Shown: positions 1 through 9,546, counted from the first letter of the stretch. The stretch: 64,000 nucleotides of DNA from Bacillus sp. FJAT-28004 (GCF_001280845.1 NZ_LGHP01000001.1:1884435-1948434); one strand, 5' to 3'. Notes: generated from the sequence alone by a model not told the origin. Made by a program: numbers and translations.

Positions 1-92
1 CTATTTGGCGACACTTCCAAGGCGTCTCCAAATTGAATAATGGAGCCGGAGCCAACGCTAACAATTTTGACAAAACCGACGACAGCTGGCAT
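1..92 (-). CDS. GerP-type spore germination protein (GerPA/GerPF family), 3'-truncated by the window edge
   Basis: Thirty residues are visible, opening MPAVVGFVKIVSVGSGS and continuing with an FGDALEVSPN segment. This is the typical N-terminus of the small GerPA/GerPF proteins, which as a family help nutrients cross the spore coat to reach germination receptors in the inner membrane. The ATG at 92-90 is preceded on the minus strand by GGAGGAAG, so the start is well placed. The C-terminus lies outside the window, so paralogue identity (PA versus PF) cannot be fixed. The gene is divergent from the Hsp20-like gene, and a sigma-K-like promoter lies between them, in keeping with mother-cell expression. 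Confidence 0.8.
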   Translation of the reverse strand, partial: MPAVVGFVKIVSVGSGSIIQFGDALEVSPN

Positions 93-144
93 AAGCTTCC
101 TCCCTTTGTATAGATGATTTTTGATAAATGCATTGATCGTGGTA

Positions 145-171
145 TATCTTATGCGGCATTCGCCCAGAGGT
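145..171 (-). promoter_or_regulatory. Putative sigma-K promoter for the GerP-type gene
   Basis: Read on the minus strand there is an AC dinucleotide (171-170), then exactly 16 bases, then CATAAGATA (153-145). This fits the sigma-K pattern AC-N16-CATANNNTA. It lies about 50 bases upstream of the GerP-type start. B. subtilis gerP is a sigma-K operon, so motif and gene agree; the motif is short and could occur by chance. Confidence 0.5.
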
Positions 172-244
172 TACTAAGCAGAAAGTATCCTGAAAGCCGA
201 TAGGCGCATATGCTGGTAGAAGTGCTGGAAGGCGGGTGTTTGCT

Positions 245-670
245 GTGGCATCTAAATGGGATGATATGGAACGGTGGATGGAAAAGCAGCAGATGCCGAA
301 AGGCTTTGAGCTGCTTCGTGAACCGGCTTGGGTAGAACAATATGTACGTAAAATGATGACTAAGGCACTGCCTGAAGCGGCTGGTGTTATGATCGGAGGG
401 GGATCAGCCACTTTTTCCGAGACTCGTCATTTTTTGAATGTGAAAATTACATTGCCGGAAGGCTTTGATAAAGAGCAACTGCGGTTGTTCGTTAGAGAGG
501 ATCGGCTGCGCCTGGATGGACTGCCGAATGGGAAACAGGAGACGATCAAGCTGCCTAAGCTTGTGAAGCCCCGGGTGTGCAAAACGTTAGTAAAGGAGAA
601 TATCATGCATGTGAAGCTCCAGAAGCGGCCAACCAATCGGACGTATCATGAAGCGATTGTACGCTGGTAG
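245..670 (+). CDS. Hsp20/alpha-crystallin-like protein, GerT-like spore protein candidate
   Basis: About 141 residues. The N-terminal half (SKWDDMERWMEKQQMPKG) is charged and amphipathic. From about residue 55 there is a degenerate alpha-crystallin beta-sandwich pattern (FLNVKITLPEG, then LRLFVREDRLRLDG), ending in a short lysine-rich tail. Length and plan resemble B. subtilis GerT/CotP-type Hsp20 homologues of the spore coat, and the divergent GerP-type neighbour supports a spore role. The GTG at 245 is preferred because the GGAAGG site at 228-233 is 11 bases away; the GTG at 236 would be too close. The function is inferred from fold resemblance and context. A general small heat-shock chaperone is the alternative. 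Confidence 0.6.
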   Translation: MASKWDDMERWMEKQQMPKGFELLREPAWVEQYVRKMMTKALPEAAGVMIGGGSATFSETRHFLNVKITLPEGFDKEQLRLFVREDRLRLDGLPNGKQETIKLPKLVKPRVCKTLVKENIMHVKLQKRPTNRTYHEAIVRW

Positions 671-691
671 ATCACGCATGCCAGTAGTGTA

Positions 692-724
692 AGGGCACAA
701 ATCTGAATGAGATGTGCTCTTTTT
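692..724 (+). terminator. Rho-independent terminator after the Hsp20-like gene
   Basis: AGGGCACA and TGTGCTCT form an imperfect eight-base stem around a 13-base loop and run into a T tract, 22 bases past the stop codon. Confidence 0.6.
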
Positions 725-803
725 GTCACGAAATCGACAGGGATTACAGCTGGCTAATGGCCTCACTATCCCTTATAATGTCTAATGAACATGTACATGT
801 TAG

Positions 804-903
804 CAAGCAAAAACGCCTTCGGCGTCCTTAGACGCTGAAGTAGCTTTGACGGTGAAATATAAGATAAGTATGAGAAAATGATATAGTTTCTTATATTTTA
901 AAA
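804..903 (-). repeat. Dispersed hairpin-rich intergenic element, copy 1
   Basis: About 100 bases that recur in the opposite orientation at 62419-62521 with roughly 92% identity by eye (about seven substitutions and one gap). The element has two dyads: a GC-rich hairpin (ACGCCTTCGGCGT) and an AT-rich one in which AAATATAAG near 856 pairs with CTTATATTT near 890. The conserved block AGCTTTGACGGTGAAATATAAG links them. It sits directly upstream of the ribosome site of the small membrane gene at 919. No ORF spans it. Confidence 0.85.
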
Positions 904-918
904 AAGGGAGTGTGTTCA

Positions 919-1119
919 GTGTCACTAGTTGATGTAAGCAGTGTTTCGCCTTCGCTATTCATACTTGGAATCGTTTTTTTAATGCTCATTTTCGGTCTGC
1001 TGAGCTTTGGCATATTACGGATGTTTCAGCAAAAATTTCGTACAGGCTGGTTTAGTTTCGCTGGAGCGATCGTTAGTTTCGCAGTCTTTATGTACATATT
1101 AAATAAGTGGTATCTATAA
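919..1119 (+). CDS. Small membrane protein of unknown function, two TM helices
   Basis: Sixty-six residues, which I do not recognise. A hydrophobic helix at about residues 10-32 (LFILGIVFLMLIFGLLSFGIL) is followed by a short basic loop (MFQQKFRTG) and a second helix to the C-terminus. The GTG at 919 is chosen over the GTG at 910 because AAAGGGAG ends at 910, giving an eight-base gap. It probably forms a unit with the next small membrane gene 35 bases downstream, since no terminator separates them. Confidence 0.7.
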   Translation: MSLVDVSSVSPSLFILGIVFLMLIFGLLSFGILRMFQQKFRTGWFSFAGAIVSFAVFMYILNKWYL

Positions 1120-1154
1120 CTTTTTTATAGCTGATCACAACCGGAGGTAAGGGC

Positions 1155-1379
1155 TTGACCTGGACAATTATATGGTTTTTCATTAACATGCTGTTTGTCG
1201 TTTCCATTATCAGCTATATGTTTATGCATCGCTCTTATTCGGAATCGAAGCGGCTCTCCAACGATTCTGCACTAATCAAAAAGCTGAATACGAGGCGCAA
1301 ACTGGTTGGAATAATCAGTATTTTGTTATTTGTGGCGATGTCGGCCAGCTTTATGATCAACATGAGATTAAATGGTTAA
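1155..1379 (+). CDS. Small membrane protein of unknown function, two TM helices
   Basis: Seventy-four residues with a helix at about 4-24 (IIWFFINMLFVVSIISYMF), a charged cytoplasmic-looking loop rich in Lys, Arg and Ser (residues 26-48), and a second helix at about 50-68. The TTG start at 1155 has GGAGGT seven bases upstream. I do not recognise the family. It ends just before a strong terminator, so it is likely the last gene of a two-gene unit starting at 919. Confidence 0.7.
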   Translation: MTWTIIWFFINMLFVVSIISYMFMHRSYSESKRLSNDSALIKKLNTRRKLVGIISILLFVAMSASFMINMRLNG

Positions 1380-1385
1380 ATCGAG

Positions 1386-1412
1386 GCTCTCATTGACGAG
1401 AGCTTTTTTTTT
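1386..1412 (+). terminator. Rho-independent terminator
   Basis: GCTCTC and GAGAGC pair around a six-base loop and are followed by nine T residues. It separates the small membrane genes from zur. Confidence 0.85.
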
Positions 1413-1456
1413 CGTCATTATGGAGATATATCATTTTTAGTCCGGAGGTTCGACAT

Positions 1457-1894
1457 ATGCATACAATGGAAGACATTATACGACGCATGTCTAGTCAAGG
1501 ATTGAGAATAACGGATCAAAGGAAAACGCTCGCAAAGCTTTTTTCAGAAACGCAAGGTTATTTGGCGCCGAAAGAAGTCTATGAATATATGGGCAAATCG
1601 TATACAGGCTTAAGCTTTGATACCGTATATCGCAATTTGCGAGTGATGGAAGAGCTTGGGGTGCTGGAGCAAGTTATTTTTGAGGATGGCGGCAAGTTCA
1701 AGCTGCATTGCAGAGAAAATGATCATCATCATCATATGATTTGCCTGCAATGCGGAATGACGTATCCCATCACCTTCTGCCCGATGGAGCAAACGAGCGT
1801 TCCTGAGGATTTCCGAGTGGTGAAGCATAAATTTGAGGTATTCGGTTATTGCAAGGATTGCGTACAAGACGAGTCAGCAGTAAGCGAAGCCTAA
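1457..1894 (+). CDS. zur: Zinc uptake regulator Zur (Fur family)
   Basis: A 145-residue Fur-family repressor that senses zinc and shuts off zinc uptake genes. The N-terminal winged helix (about residues 1-80) ends with the family motif [16 protein letters not shown]. Metal ligands follow: an HHHH cluster near residue 91, CLQC near 96-99 and CKDC near 131-134, the last two forming the structural zinc site. It resembles B. subtilis Zur more than Fur or PerR in length and in the [10 protein letters not shown] and FGYCKDC segments. GGAGGT lies upstream of the ATG at 1457. Its last base overlaps the yidD start codon, so the two are translationally coupled. The likely target in this window is the znu promoter at 4729-4783. 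Confidence 0.85.
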   Translation: MHTMEDIIRRMSSQGLRITDQRKTLAKLFSETQGYLAPKEVYEYMGKSYTGLSFDTVYRNLRVMEELGVLEQVIFEDGGKFKLHCRENDHHHHMICLQCGMTYPITFCPMEQTSVPEDFRVVKHKFEVFGYCKDCVQDESAVSEA

Positions 1895-2151
1895 TGACGA
1901 AAGAACGAGTCATGCGAAGAGTGACACAAGCTCCGATTCACTTTTATCGCAAGGTTATTTCACCTCTGACCCCGCCCTCATGCCGTTTTTATCCCACCTG
2001 CTCCATGTATGCGCTGGAAGCAATTGAGAAGCATGGTGCGGCTAAGGGCTCATGGCTTGCCATGAAGCGAATTGCGCGTTGCCATCCGTTTAATGCTGGC
2101 GGTTATGACCCAGTCCCGCCTGCAAAAGATAGCAACATAGATGCTCCTTGA
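1894..2151 (+). CDS. yidD: Membrane protein insertion efficiency factor YidD
   Basis: Eighty-five residues. YidD proteins are small amphipathic membrane-associated factors that aid YidC-dependent insertion of inner-membrane proteins. The signature is clear: [14 protein letters not shown] at residues 28-40, then [21 protein letters not shown] and the terminal GGYDPVP. The conserved cysteines at 30, 36 and about 63 are all present. The ATG at 1894 overlaps the zur stop, which explains the lack of a separate ribosome site. YidD is usually next to rpmH/rnpA/yidC, so the coupling to zur is a little unusual. Confidence 0.9.
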   Translation: MTKERVMRRVTQAPIHFYRKVISPLTPPSCRFYPTCSMYALEAIEKHGAAKGSWLAMKRIARCHPFNAGGYDPVPPAKDSNIDAP

Positions 2152-2216
2152 CAGAGAGGGCTCTATTTCGGTATATTTTGATTTATAAGTGGTAAAATAA
2201 GTTTTGGATTTGTTTA

Positions 2217-2510
2217 TATGTCCGAGGAATGGATAAGTACAATGGTAGAACCTTTGCAGAGAGCCGGGAAAGATGGTGCAAGCCGGTAGGGAACTCGATT
2301 GGAAAATGGTCCGGGAGGATTCGCTTTCAAGCTTCAGCGGCAGCGCTGAGTAAGGGAGCGACGCGAAGCTGGCGTTAACGGCGTAAGCCGCCATGCAGGC
2401 GGCACACGAAGCTTTCTAGAAATGTCGGTTCAACCGAACATTTCTGGATTGAAATTTGGGTGGTAACGCGTGAGTTCTAACTCTCGTCCCATGATGGACG
2501 GGAGTTTTTT
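2217..2510 (+). promoter_or_regulatory. T-box leader, methionine specifier, upstream of metG
   Basis: A classic T-box leader. A stem I with the GAGCCGGGAAAGATGGTGCAAG apical region runs from about 2273. A specifier loop reads GAAA-ATG-GTCC with ATG at 2306-2308, matching tRNA-Met. The T-box core GGGTGGTAACGCG is at 2458-2470, and a terminator stem with T run follows (2480-2510). Uncharged tRNA-Met should bind the specifier and core and favour the antiterminator, raising metG expression. The core reads TGGTAACGCG rather than the commoner TGGTACCGCG. Confidence 0.92.
2480..2510 (+). terminator. T-box attenuator terminator
   Basis: ACTCTCGTCC and GGACGGGAGT pair around CATGAT and run into six T residues. 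This is the regulated terminator of the metG leader; its 5' arm is also available to the competing antiterminator with the T-box core. Confidence 0.9.
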
Positions 2511-2522
2511 GCGTTTTTTTAG

Positions 2523-4526
<2,004 letters not shown>

Positions 4527-4544
4527 GTCAAAAGATTATATATG

Positions 4545-4590
4545 AAGGCACCGCAGAAGTTGTATAACTTCTGCGGTGCCTTTATTTTTT
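4545..4590 (+). terminator. Strong Rho-independent terminator after metG
   Basis: A 16-base-pair perfect stem (AAGGCACCGCAGAAGT and its complement) with a six-base loop, ending in TTTATTTTTT. Confidence 0.95.
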
Positions 4591-4687
4591 GTTATACAAA
4601 AATAGCTGATATCAGCATTAATCATATTTCATTTCATTTTGGTCAATACAGATAATCTATATGATTTTTGCGCAGCCGTGATTCATG

Positions 4688-4697
4688 ATCGTTATGA
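4688..4697 (-). promoter_or_regulatory. Upstream half-operator (ATCGTTATGA), inverted copy of the znu box
   Basis: ATCGTTATGA here is the exact reverse complement of TCATAACGAT at 4770-4779 inside the main znu operator, about 80 bases apart. It may be an auxiliary Zur site upstream of the -35. A ten-base match in an AT-rich region is suggestive only. Confidence 0.35.
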
Positions 4698-4728
4698 AAC
4701 CTAAACTATCTTTTGCTATGAAATTAGG

Positions 4729-4783
4729 TTGACAGTCTATTTCAGGTCATCGTATAATACAAAACGTAATCATAACGATTACG
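4729..4783 (+). promoter_or_regulatory. znu promoter with overlapping Zur-like operator
   Basis: A sigma-A promoter TTGACA (4729-4734), 18-base spacer, TATAAT (4753-4758). The dyad CGTAATC-ATAAC-GATTACG (4765-4783) covers the expected start site. Half-sites CGTAAT/ATTACG match Zur boxes of Firmicutes, although the classical spacing is tighter. Zinc-bound Zur would block transcription here; zur itself lies 2.9 kb upstream. Confidence 0.75.
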
Positions 4784-4817
4784 AACAAGAGAGAAAGATG
4801 AATGGAGAGAAACCCAA

Positions 4818-5843
4818 ATGAATAGACTGAAATCATTGACAAGACCTATGGCGCTTAGTTTTCTTTTATTGGCAATACTGCTAATTGTCGCGGCTTGTGG
4901 CACTAATACGGATAATGCAGGCTCATCAAACCAACCAGCGAATGGCAGTTCTGGTGCTGGTCAAACAGAGGTGAAACAGGTTGGTGTCGTTACCAGCTTT
5001 TATCCTTTATATTTTCTAGCATCTGAAATTGGCGGAAATCATGTCCATGCGGTTAATCTAGTTGCTTCAGGCGTAGAGCCGCATGATTGGACACCAAAGA
5101 GCCGTGACCTCGATACGGCGTCGAAGGCGCAGTTGTTTTTGTATCATGGAGCGGGACTTGAAGGCTGGGTTGACGGATTTCTGAAAGGCTTGTCCAAGGA
5201 CAGCGAAGTCGTTACCAAAGAAATCAGCAAAGGAATCTCTTTAATCGAGAGTTCAGATGATGAACATGAAGAACATGAAGAACATGAAGAACATGCGGAA
5301 GAAGAAGGACATGAGCATGGCGGAGTAGACCCACACACTTGGGTTAGTCCGAAATCAGCACTTACGTTAGCTGAGAATGTGAAAAATAGCTTAATTGAAG
5401 TTGATCCTGTAAACCAAGCAGATTATGAAAAAAACTATGAAGCATTAAAAGTAAAGTTGGAATCAATCGATGCAGATTATACAGCAAAGCTTGCGCAAAC
5501 AACGAACAAAAATATGGTTACCTCGCATCAAGCGTTTGGTTATCTAGCCCGCGACTACGGCTTGAAGCAAATTTCAATCATGGGTCTTAGCCCAGACGCT
5601 GAACCCCGTGCACAGGATTTGCTCAAAATTTCGAAGTTTGTTAAGGCGAACGATGTAAAATATATATTTTTTGAAGAATTAGTTTCAGATCAGCTTGCAA
5701 AAACTCTTGCAAGCGAAGCTGACGTTGAGACGATGGTACTTAATCCGCTCGAAGGCCTAACGCCGGATCAAGATAAAGCGGGAGAAACGTACTTAACCCT
5801 AATGGAACGAAACTTGCAAAATCTTGTGCAAGCATTACAATAG
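4818..5843 (+). CDS. znuA: Zinc ABC transporter substrate-binding lipoprotein ZnuA
   Basis: 341 residues, cluster A-I metal-binding protein that captures zinc outside the membrane and hands it to ZnuB. A lipoprotein signal peptide ends in IVAAC with the lipidated cysteine at 27, followed by a Ser/Asn/Gly linker. VVTSFYPLYFLASEIGG opens the mature domain. A His/Glu-rich loop at about 148-170 (repeated EEH units, then GHEHGG) directly precedes the metal ligand segment VDPHTW, as in ZnuA/AdcA zinc binders. Further ligands are likely in TSHQAFGYLARDYGL and near FFEELVSDQLA. It is the first gene of znuACB, behind a Zur-like operator. Confidence 0.93.
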   Translation: MNRLKSLTRPMALSFLLLAILLIVAACGTNTDNAGSSNQPANGSSGAGQTEVKQVGVVTSFYPLYFLASEIGGNHVHAVNLVASGVEPHDWTPKSRDLDTASKAQLFLYHGAGLEGWVDGFLKGLSKDSEVVTKEISKGISLIESSDDEHEEHEEHEEHAEEEGHEHGGVDPHTWVSPKSALTLAENVKNSLIEVDPVNQADYEKNYEALKVKLESIDADYTAKLAQTTNKNMVTSHQAFGYLARDYGLKQISIMGLSPDAEPRAQDLLKISKFVKANDVKYIFFEELVSDQLAKTLASEADVETMVLNPLEGLTPDQDKAGETYLTLMERNLQNLVQALQ

Positions 5844-5902
5844 AGCAAAAGGCAAACCTGCGGAGCTGTTTTATGCTCCGCATTGCTGTGAGGAGAGAAA
5901 TT

Positions 5903-6727
5903 ATGGCGCAATCGAATCGAATGACAAATGCAGATGCAAGCTGCCACCAAGAGGTTATTTCATTGGAGGACGTCTCCTTCTCTTATCAACAGCAGACGGT
6001 CATATCGAAACTTAGCTTCGCGGTGAAGGAACGGGACTTTATCGGATTAATAGGCACGAATGGTGCTGGTAAAACGACGCTGCTGCGAATGATCGTTGGA
6101 TTGATAAAACCAACCAGCGGTACCATTCGGTTGTTTGGTGAGAAAGTAGACAAATTTAAGCAATGGGAGCGGATCGGATACGTCCCGCAGAAGAACACAT
6201 TAAATCCGTTATTCCCGGCCACTGTTCGGGAAGTCGTCCTATCTGGGCTTTATGGCCGCAGCAAGCTGTTCAAGAAAATGAATAAAACGGATTACCAAAA
6301 ATGTGATGATGCTCTGCAAGCAATGGGTATCGAAGATATAAAGGATAAACGAATCGGCCAGTTGTCGGGCGGCCAGCAGCAGCGTGTATTTCTTGCAAGA
6401 GCGCTCATTAACAACCCGTCGCTGCTTATACTGGATGAGCCGACAGTAGGTATTGATACGGAAACGCAGGAAAGCTTCTTTCATATGATCAAGCATATGC
6501 ATCAGCATCATAACATTACATTTCTAATGGTTTCACATGATTTGGATATGATTCGCTCCTATTTGGGACAAGAGCCAGCCGCTGGAAATGGGAAGCTCAA
6601 GTTTCATATTAAACACTCGCACGAAACGCAGGACTGCGTAGAAAATGATCTAGCACACAGCCTGAAAGGGCTAAGGGAACAAATGGAGAGCAGGAAAGAG
6701 GTTGTTTTGGTTGGAGATCGTAACTAG
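5903..6727 (+). CDS. znuC: Zinc ABC transporter ATP-binding protein ZnuC
   Basis: 274 residues. It powers zinc import by ATP hydrolysis. Walker A is GTNGAGKTT (about residue 50), the ABC signature is LSGGQQQR, Walker B is LLILDEPT and the switch His is in VSHDLD. The ATG at 5903 has AGGAG seven bases upstream. The C-terminal ~45 residues after the nucleotide-binding fold include HIKHSHETQDC, a His/Cys segment that might touch metal. The 3' end overlaps znuB, so the genes are coupled. Confidence 0.93.
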   Translation: MAQSNRMTNADASCHQEVISLEDVSFSYQQQTVISKLSFAVKERDFIGLIGTNGAGKTTLLRMIVGLIKPTSGTIRLFGEKVDKFKQWERIGYVPQKNTLNPLFPATVREVVLSGLYGRSKLFKKMNKTDYQKCDDALQAMGIEDIKDKRIGQLSGGQQQRVFLARALINNPSLLILDEPTVGIDTETQESFFHMIKHMHQHHNITFLMVSHDLDMIRSYLGQEPAAGNGKLKFHIKHSHETQDCVENDLAHSLKGLREQMESRKEVVLVGDRN

Positions 6728-7520
6728 TGAATTTTTTCAAAGAGCTCTTATTGGCGGACTTCTAATCGGCGTAACTGCTCCGCTAATCGGCTTATTTCTT
6801 GTGCTGCGCAGACTTTCAATGATCGGAGACACGTTATCGCATGTATCTATTGCTGGCGTGGCGCTTGGTTTCTTGATCGGCGTGTATCCGATAGCAATGG
6901 GGTTTGTGTTTGCGATTGCAGCTTCCTTTGCCATTGAAAAGCTCAGGAAAGCATATAAATCATACGCAGAGTTATCCATTGCTATTATCATGTCAGGCGG
7001 GGTTGCACTCGCGTCGTTATTATTTACGATGGGCAAAGGTTTCAACAGCAATGTGAACAGTTACTTATTTGGAAGCATTTATACACTTAGCACGACTGAT
7101 CTTTACGTTATAGGCGTAGTTACGCTTATCGTTCTTGTTGCGATTAGGCTTCAAGTGAAAGAGCTCTTCCTGCTTACGTTTGACGAGGACGCGGCGGCAG
7201 TGAGCGGCTTGCCCGTCAAATTTTATAATGTTATGATTAGCGTGCTTACTGCTCTTGTTATTAGTGTATCTATCAAAATAGTAGGTGCGCTGCTAGTATC
7301 GGCATTGTTGACCATACCGGCCGCATGCAGCTTAATTATCGCGCGCAGCTTTCGTCAAAGCGTTATAACAGTGGTCATTATAGGCGAGATTGCTGTTGTA
7401 TTGGGCTTGCTCATCGCAGGTGTGTGGAATTTGGCGCCTGGTGGCACTATCGTCTTGCTGCTAATTGCTGTGTTGCTATTGCTGCTCGTATTCCGTAGAG
7501 GTGTGCGTCCAGGCAGTTAA
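6711..7520 (+). CDS. znuB: Zinc ABC transporter permease ZnuB
   Basis: About 269 residues, ABC-3 family membrane channel with eight to nine hydrophobic segments. Family landmarks are PLIGLFLVLRRLSMIGDTLSHVSIAGVALG near the N-terminus, FDEDAAAVSGLPV in the middle, and VGALLVSALLTIPAACS. It overlaps the end of znuC, and the start is a TTG. The TTG at 6711 (MEIVTSEFF) has a better-spaced AAAGAGG than the in-frame TTG at 6702. Zinc rather than manganese is inferred from the His-rich ZnuA and the Zur-like operator. Confidence 0.92.
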   Translation: MEIVTSEFFQRALIGGLLIGVTAPLIGLFLVLRRLSMIGDTLSHVSIAGVALGFLIGVYPIAMGFVFAIAASFAIEKLRKAYKSYAELSIAIIMSGGVALASLLFTMGKGFNSNVNSYLFGSIYTLSTTDLYVIGVVTLIVLVAIRLQVKELFLLTFDEDAAAVSGLPVKFYNVMISVLTALVISVSIKIVGALLVSALLTIPAACSLIIARSFRQSVITVVIIGEIAVVLGLLIAGVWNLAPGGTIVLLLIAVLLLLLVFRRGVRPGS

Positions 7521-7541
7521 TTAGAATTGGGGTGAAAGGGT

Positions 7542-8255
7542 TTGTCAGATATTAACATTTGGCTGGCGTTTGGCGCTGGTTTTGCATCATTCATATCGCC
7601 TTGCTGTTTGCCGCTTTATCCTTCGTATTTGTCATACATAACTGGTATTTCAGTGGCCGATTTGAAAGGGAACACGAATGCAAAACCAAAGCGTATGCGA
7701 ACGATGTCACATACGCTGTTTTTCATTTTGGGCTTCTGTACCGTGTATTATGCATTAGGTTATGGAACGAATGTGTTTGCTGAATTTTTCAGCGAATACA
7801 GACAGCTGATACGGCAATTATCTGCGATATTAATTATTTTGATGGGGTTATTCCTTATTGGACTATTCCAGCCGCAGCTGCTTATGAAAGAAAGAAGAAT
7901 GAATCTTATTCCGAAAAAAGCAAACTATGTCAGCTCCTTTATTTTCGGAATTGGCTTCTCAGCAGGCTGGACCCCATGTACAGGGCCCGCCCTTACTGCA
8001 ATTTTAGGCCTCGCAGCGTCGGAGCCTGGAACTTGGTTTCAGTTAACGACTGCTTATTCATTAGGTTTTGCGATACCTTTTTTTGTATTAGCCTTTTTCC
8101 TTGGTACTGCAAGATGGATACTGAAATATTCGGCTAGTGTGATGAAGGTTGGTGGAGCTGTTATGATTTTGATGGGTATTTTATTGTTTACCGATCAAAT
8201 GACCAAAATCACGATCTGGCTCAATATGATTACCCCAGAATGGTTGAAATTTTAA
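7542..8255 (+). CDS. ccdA: Thiol-disulfide transporter CcdA (cytochrome c biogenesis)
   Basis: 237 residues, six hydrophobic helices. CcdA carries reducing equivalents across the membrane to thioredoxin-like proteins for cytochrome c maturation and, in Bacillus, spore cortex formation through StoA. Family motifs are FISPCCLPLYPSYLSYITG in helix 1 and GWTPCTGPALTAILGLA in helix 4. Each holds one of the redox-active cysteines; the first helix has a Cys-Cys pair. The TTG start at 7542 has GGGGTG upstream. It lies only 21 bases after znuB with no terminator, so it may be read through from the znu promoter. Confidence 0.9.
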   Translation: MSDINIWLAFGAGFASFISPCCLPLYPSYLSYITGISVADLKGNTNAKPKRMRTMSHTLFFILGFCTVYYALGYGTNVFAEFFSEYRQLIRQLSAILIILMGLFLIGLFQPQLLMKERRMNLIPKKANYVSSFIFGIGFSAGWTPCTGPALTAILGLAASEPGTWFQLTTAYSLGFAIPFFVLAFFLGTARWILKYSASVMKVGGAVMILMGILLFTDQMTKITIWLNMITPEWLKF

Positions 8256-8268
8256 GCTTCAAAGTCTT

Positions 8269-9336
8269 CTACGTAAAATATTCAATTTTCGCTTCTGGAA
8301 AATGATCGAATATGCGCTCCGATATATACATGCGGAGCGCATTTGCTTGTTCATCAGGATAAACGTATTTTCCTTGACCCCAGCGCCCCCATTTATATTT
8401 ACGTTTTTCAATATCCATTTCGAGCTTCGTCCGCGGATACCGCTTTTCAATGACTGCTTTTGCTGTTTTTGTAAACCGATGTTGAATAAGTTCAAATGTC
8501 AGATCCTTGGTAACATCCTGCGGTAGTTTGTCTGCAAGAGAAGCTATAAGCTCGCCATAGCCTTCCTCCCAGCCTTCATGCCAAATAATAGGGGCAATAA
8601 TGAAGCCCATTGGATAGCCTGCCCTAGCCACCTTTGCGGCGGCCTCGATGCGTTGCTCAAAACTTGATGTAGCTGGCTCAAAATGTTTAATTACGTATTT
8701 TGCGTTGACGCTAAAGCGGATACGGGTATGTCCATTATGCTTCGCATCAAGAAGGGAATCAACATGGTGAAATTTGGTGACAAACCGAAGCCGACCATGT
8801 TCTTGTTCCCCCATAAAATCGATAAGCTCGCGAAGACTGCCAGTAATCGGCTCAAGCCCTACGGGATCGGATGTGCATGCAGCTTCAAAACGTGTAATTT
8901 CCGGTTTACTCTCATCGATGTATCCCTGTGCTGCTTGAAGAATTTCGTCTATATTCACATAAACTCGAATATAAGGCTTAGCTCCTAAAGTCGTTTGTAA
9001 GTAACAATAATGACAATGAGCCATACAACCCGTTGCAATCGGAATGGCGTATTCTGCTGAAGGCTTAGAAGTATCAAATTTCAAGGTTTTGCGAATGCCG
9101 ACGACTAGAGTCCTTTTGGCGATTTTGTATTGTTCAAGCTCAGTATCGCCAGGTAAATTCGTAATCCGGTTATGGGAAGTAGTCATTCGATAAGGAATGC
9201 TTTCTTTTTTGACCCACTCAAAAATACGCTGCCCTTTGGGATAATTGAGTGCGGATGGTTCAAAATAAACAAGCTCAGGGACAAAGGAAAGAGTGGCGCG
9301 ATCAGGTTTTGGACGCTCGATTATAGCGGTGCTCAT
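8269..9336 (-). CDS. splB: Spore photoproduct lyase
   Basis: 355 residues. A radical SAM enzyme that repairs spore photoproduct (5-thyminyl-5,6-dihydrothymine) in DNA during germination. The iron-sulfur cluster cysteines are C104, C108 and C111 (GCMAHCHYC). C154 in EAACTSDP corresponds to the catalytic hydrogen-donor cysteine of B. subtilis SplB. Other conserved blocks are FVTKFHHVDSLL, RIRFSVNAKYV and FELIQHRFTKTAK. The start has AGGAGGA eight bases upstream. The usual regulator splA is not seen next to it. It is convergent with ccdA, with no obvious terminator in the 13-base gap. Confidence 0.95.
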   Translation of the reverse strand: MSTAIIERPKPDRATLSFVPELVYFEPSALNYPKGQRIFEWVKKESIPYRMTTSHNRITNLPGDTELEQYKIAKRTLVVGIRKTLKFDTSKPSAEYAIPIATGCMAHCHYCYLQTTLGAKPYIRVYVNIDEILQAAQGYIDESKPEITRFEAACTSDPVGLEPITGSLRELIDFMGEQEHGRLRFVTKFHHVDSLLDAKHNGHTRIRFSVNAKYVIKHFEPATSSFEQRIEAAAKVARAGYPMGFIIAPIIWHEGWEEGYGELIASLADKLPQDVTKDLTFELIQHRFTKTAKAVIEKRYPRTKLEMDIEKRKYKWGRWGQGKYVYPDEQANALRMYISERIFDHFPEAKIEYFT

Positions 9337-9462
9337 TGCTCATTCCTCCTGTAGATTCATCACAATCAACATCATCTTATTGTGTGGAGGAGGAGCTGGA
9401 CTGAAACTGGTAAGTTCAAGTGGGATTTGTGGTTCGTCATCTATTATGGAGAAGTGCTTGGG

Positions 9463-9492
9463 TTGCAGTGAGCACAATGAACAGTGTATGAT
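9463..9492 (+). promoter_or_regulatory. Putative sigma-A promoter of mntR
   Basis: TTGCAG (9463-9468), 18-base spacer, TATGAT (9487-9492), about 55 bases before the mntR start. Moderate match. Confidence 0.45.
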
Positions 9493-9546
9493 ACAATGAG
9501 TAACGCCTGCGAAAAAGGTGAAGAAGTATGGTTAGGGGGTTCTTCA

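Noticed and set aside
1849..1893. Longer YidD starting inside zur
   Set aside because: The ATG at 1894, overlapping the zur stop, gives the normal YidD length and N-terminus.
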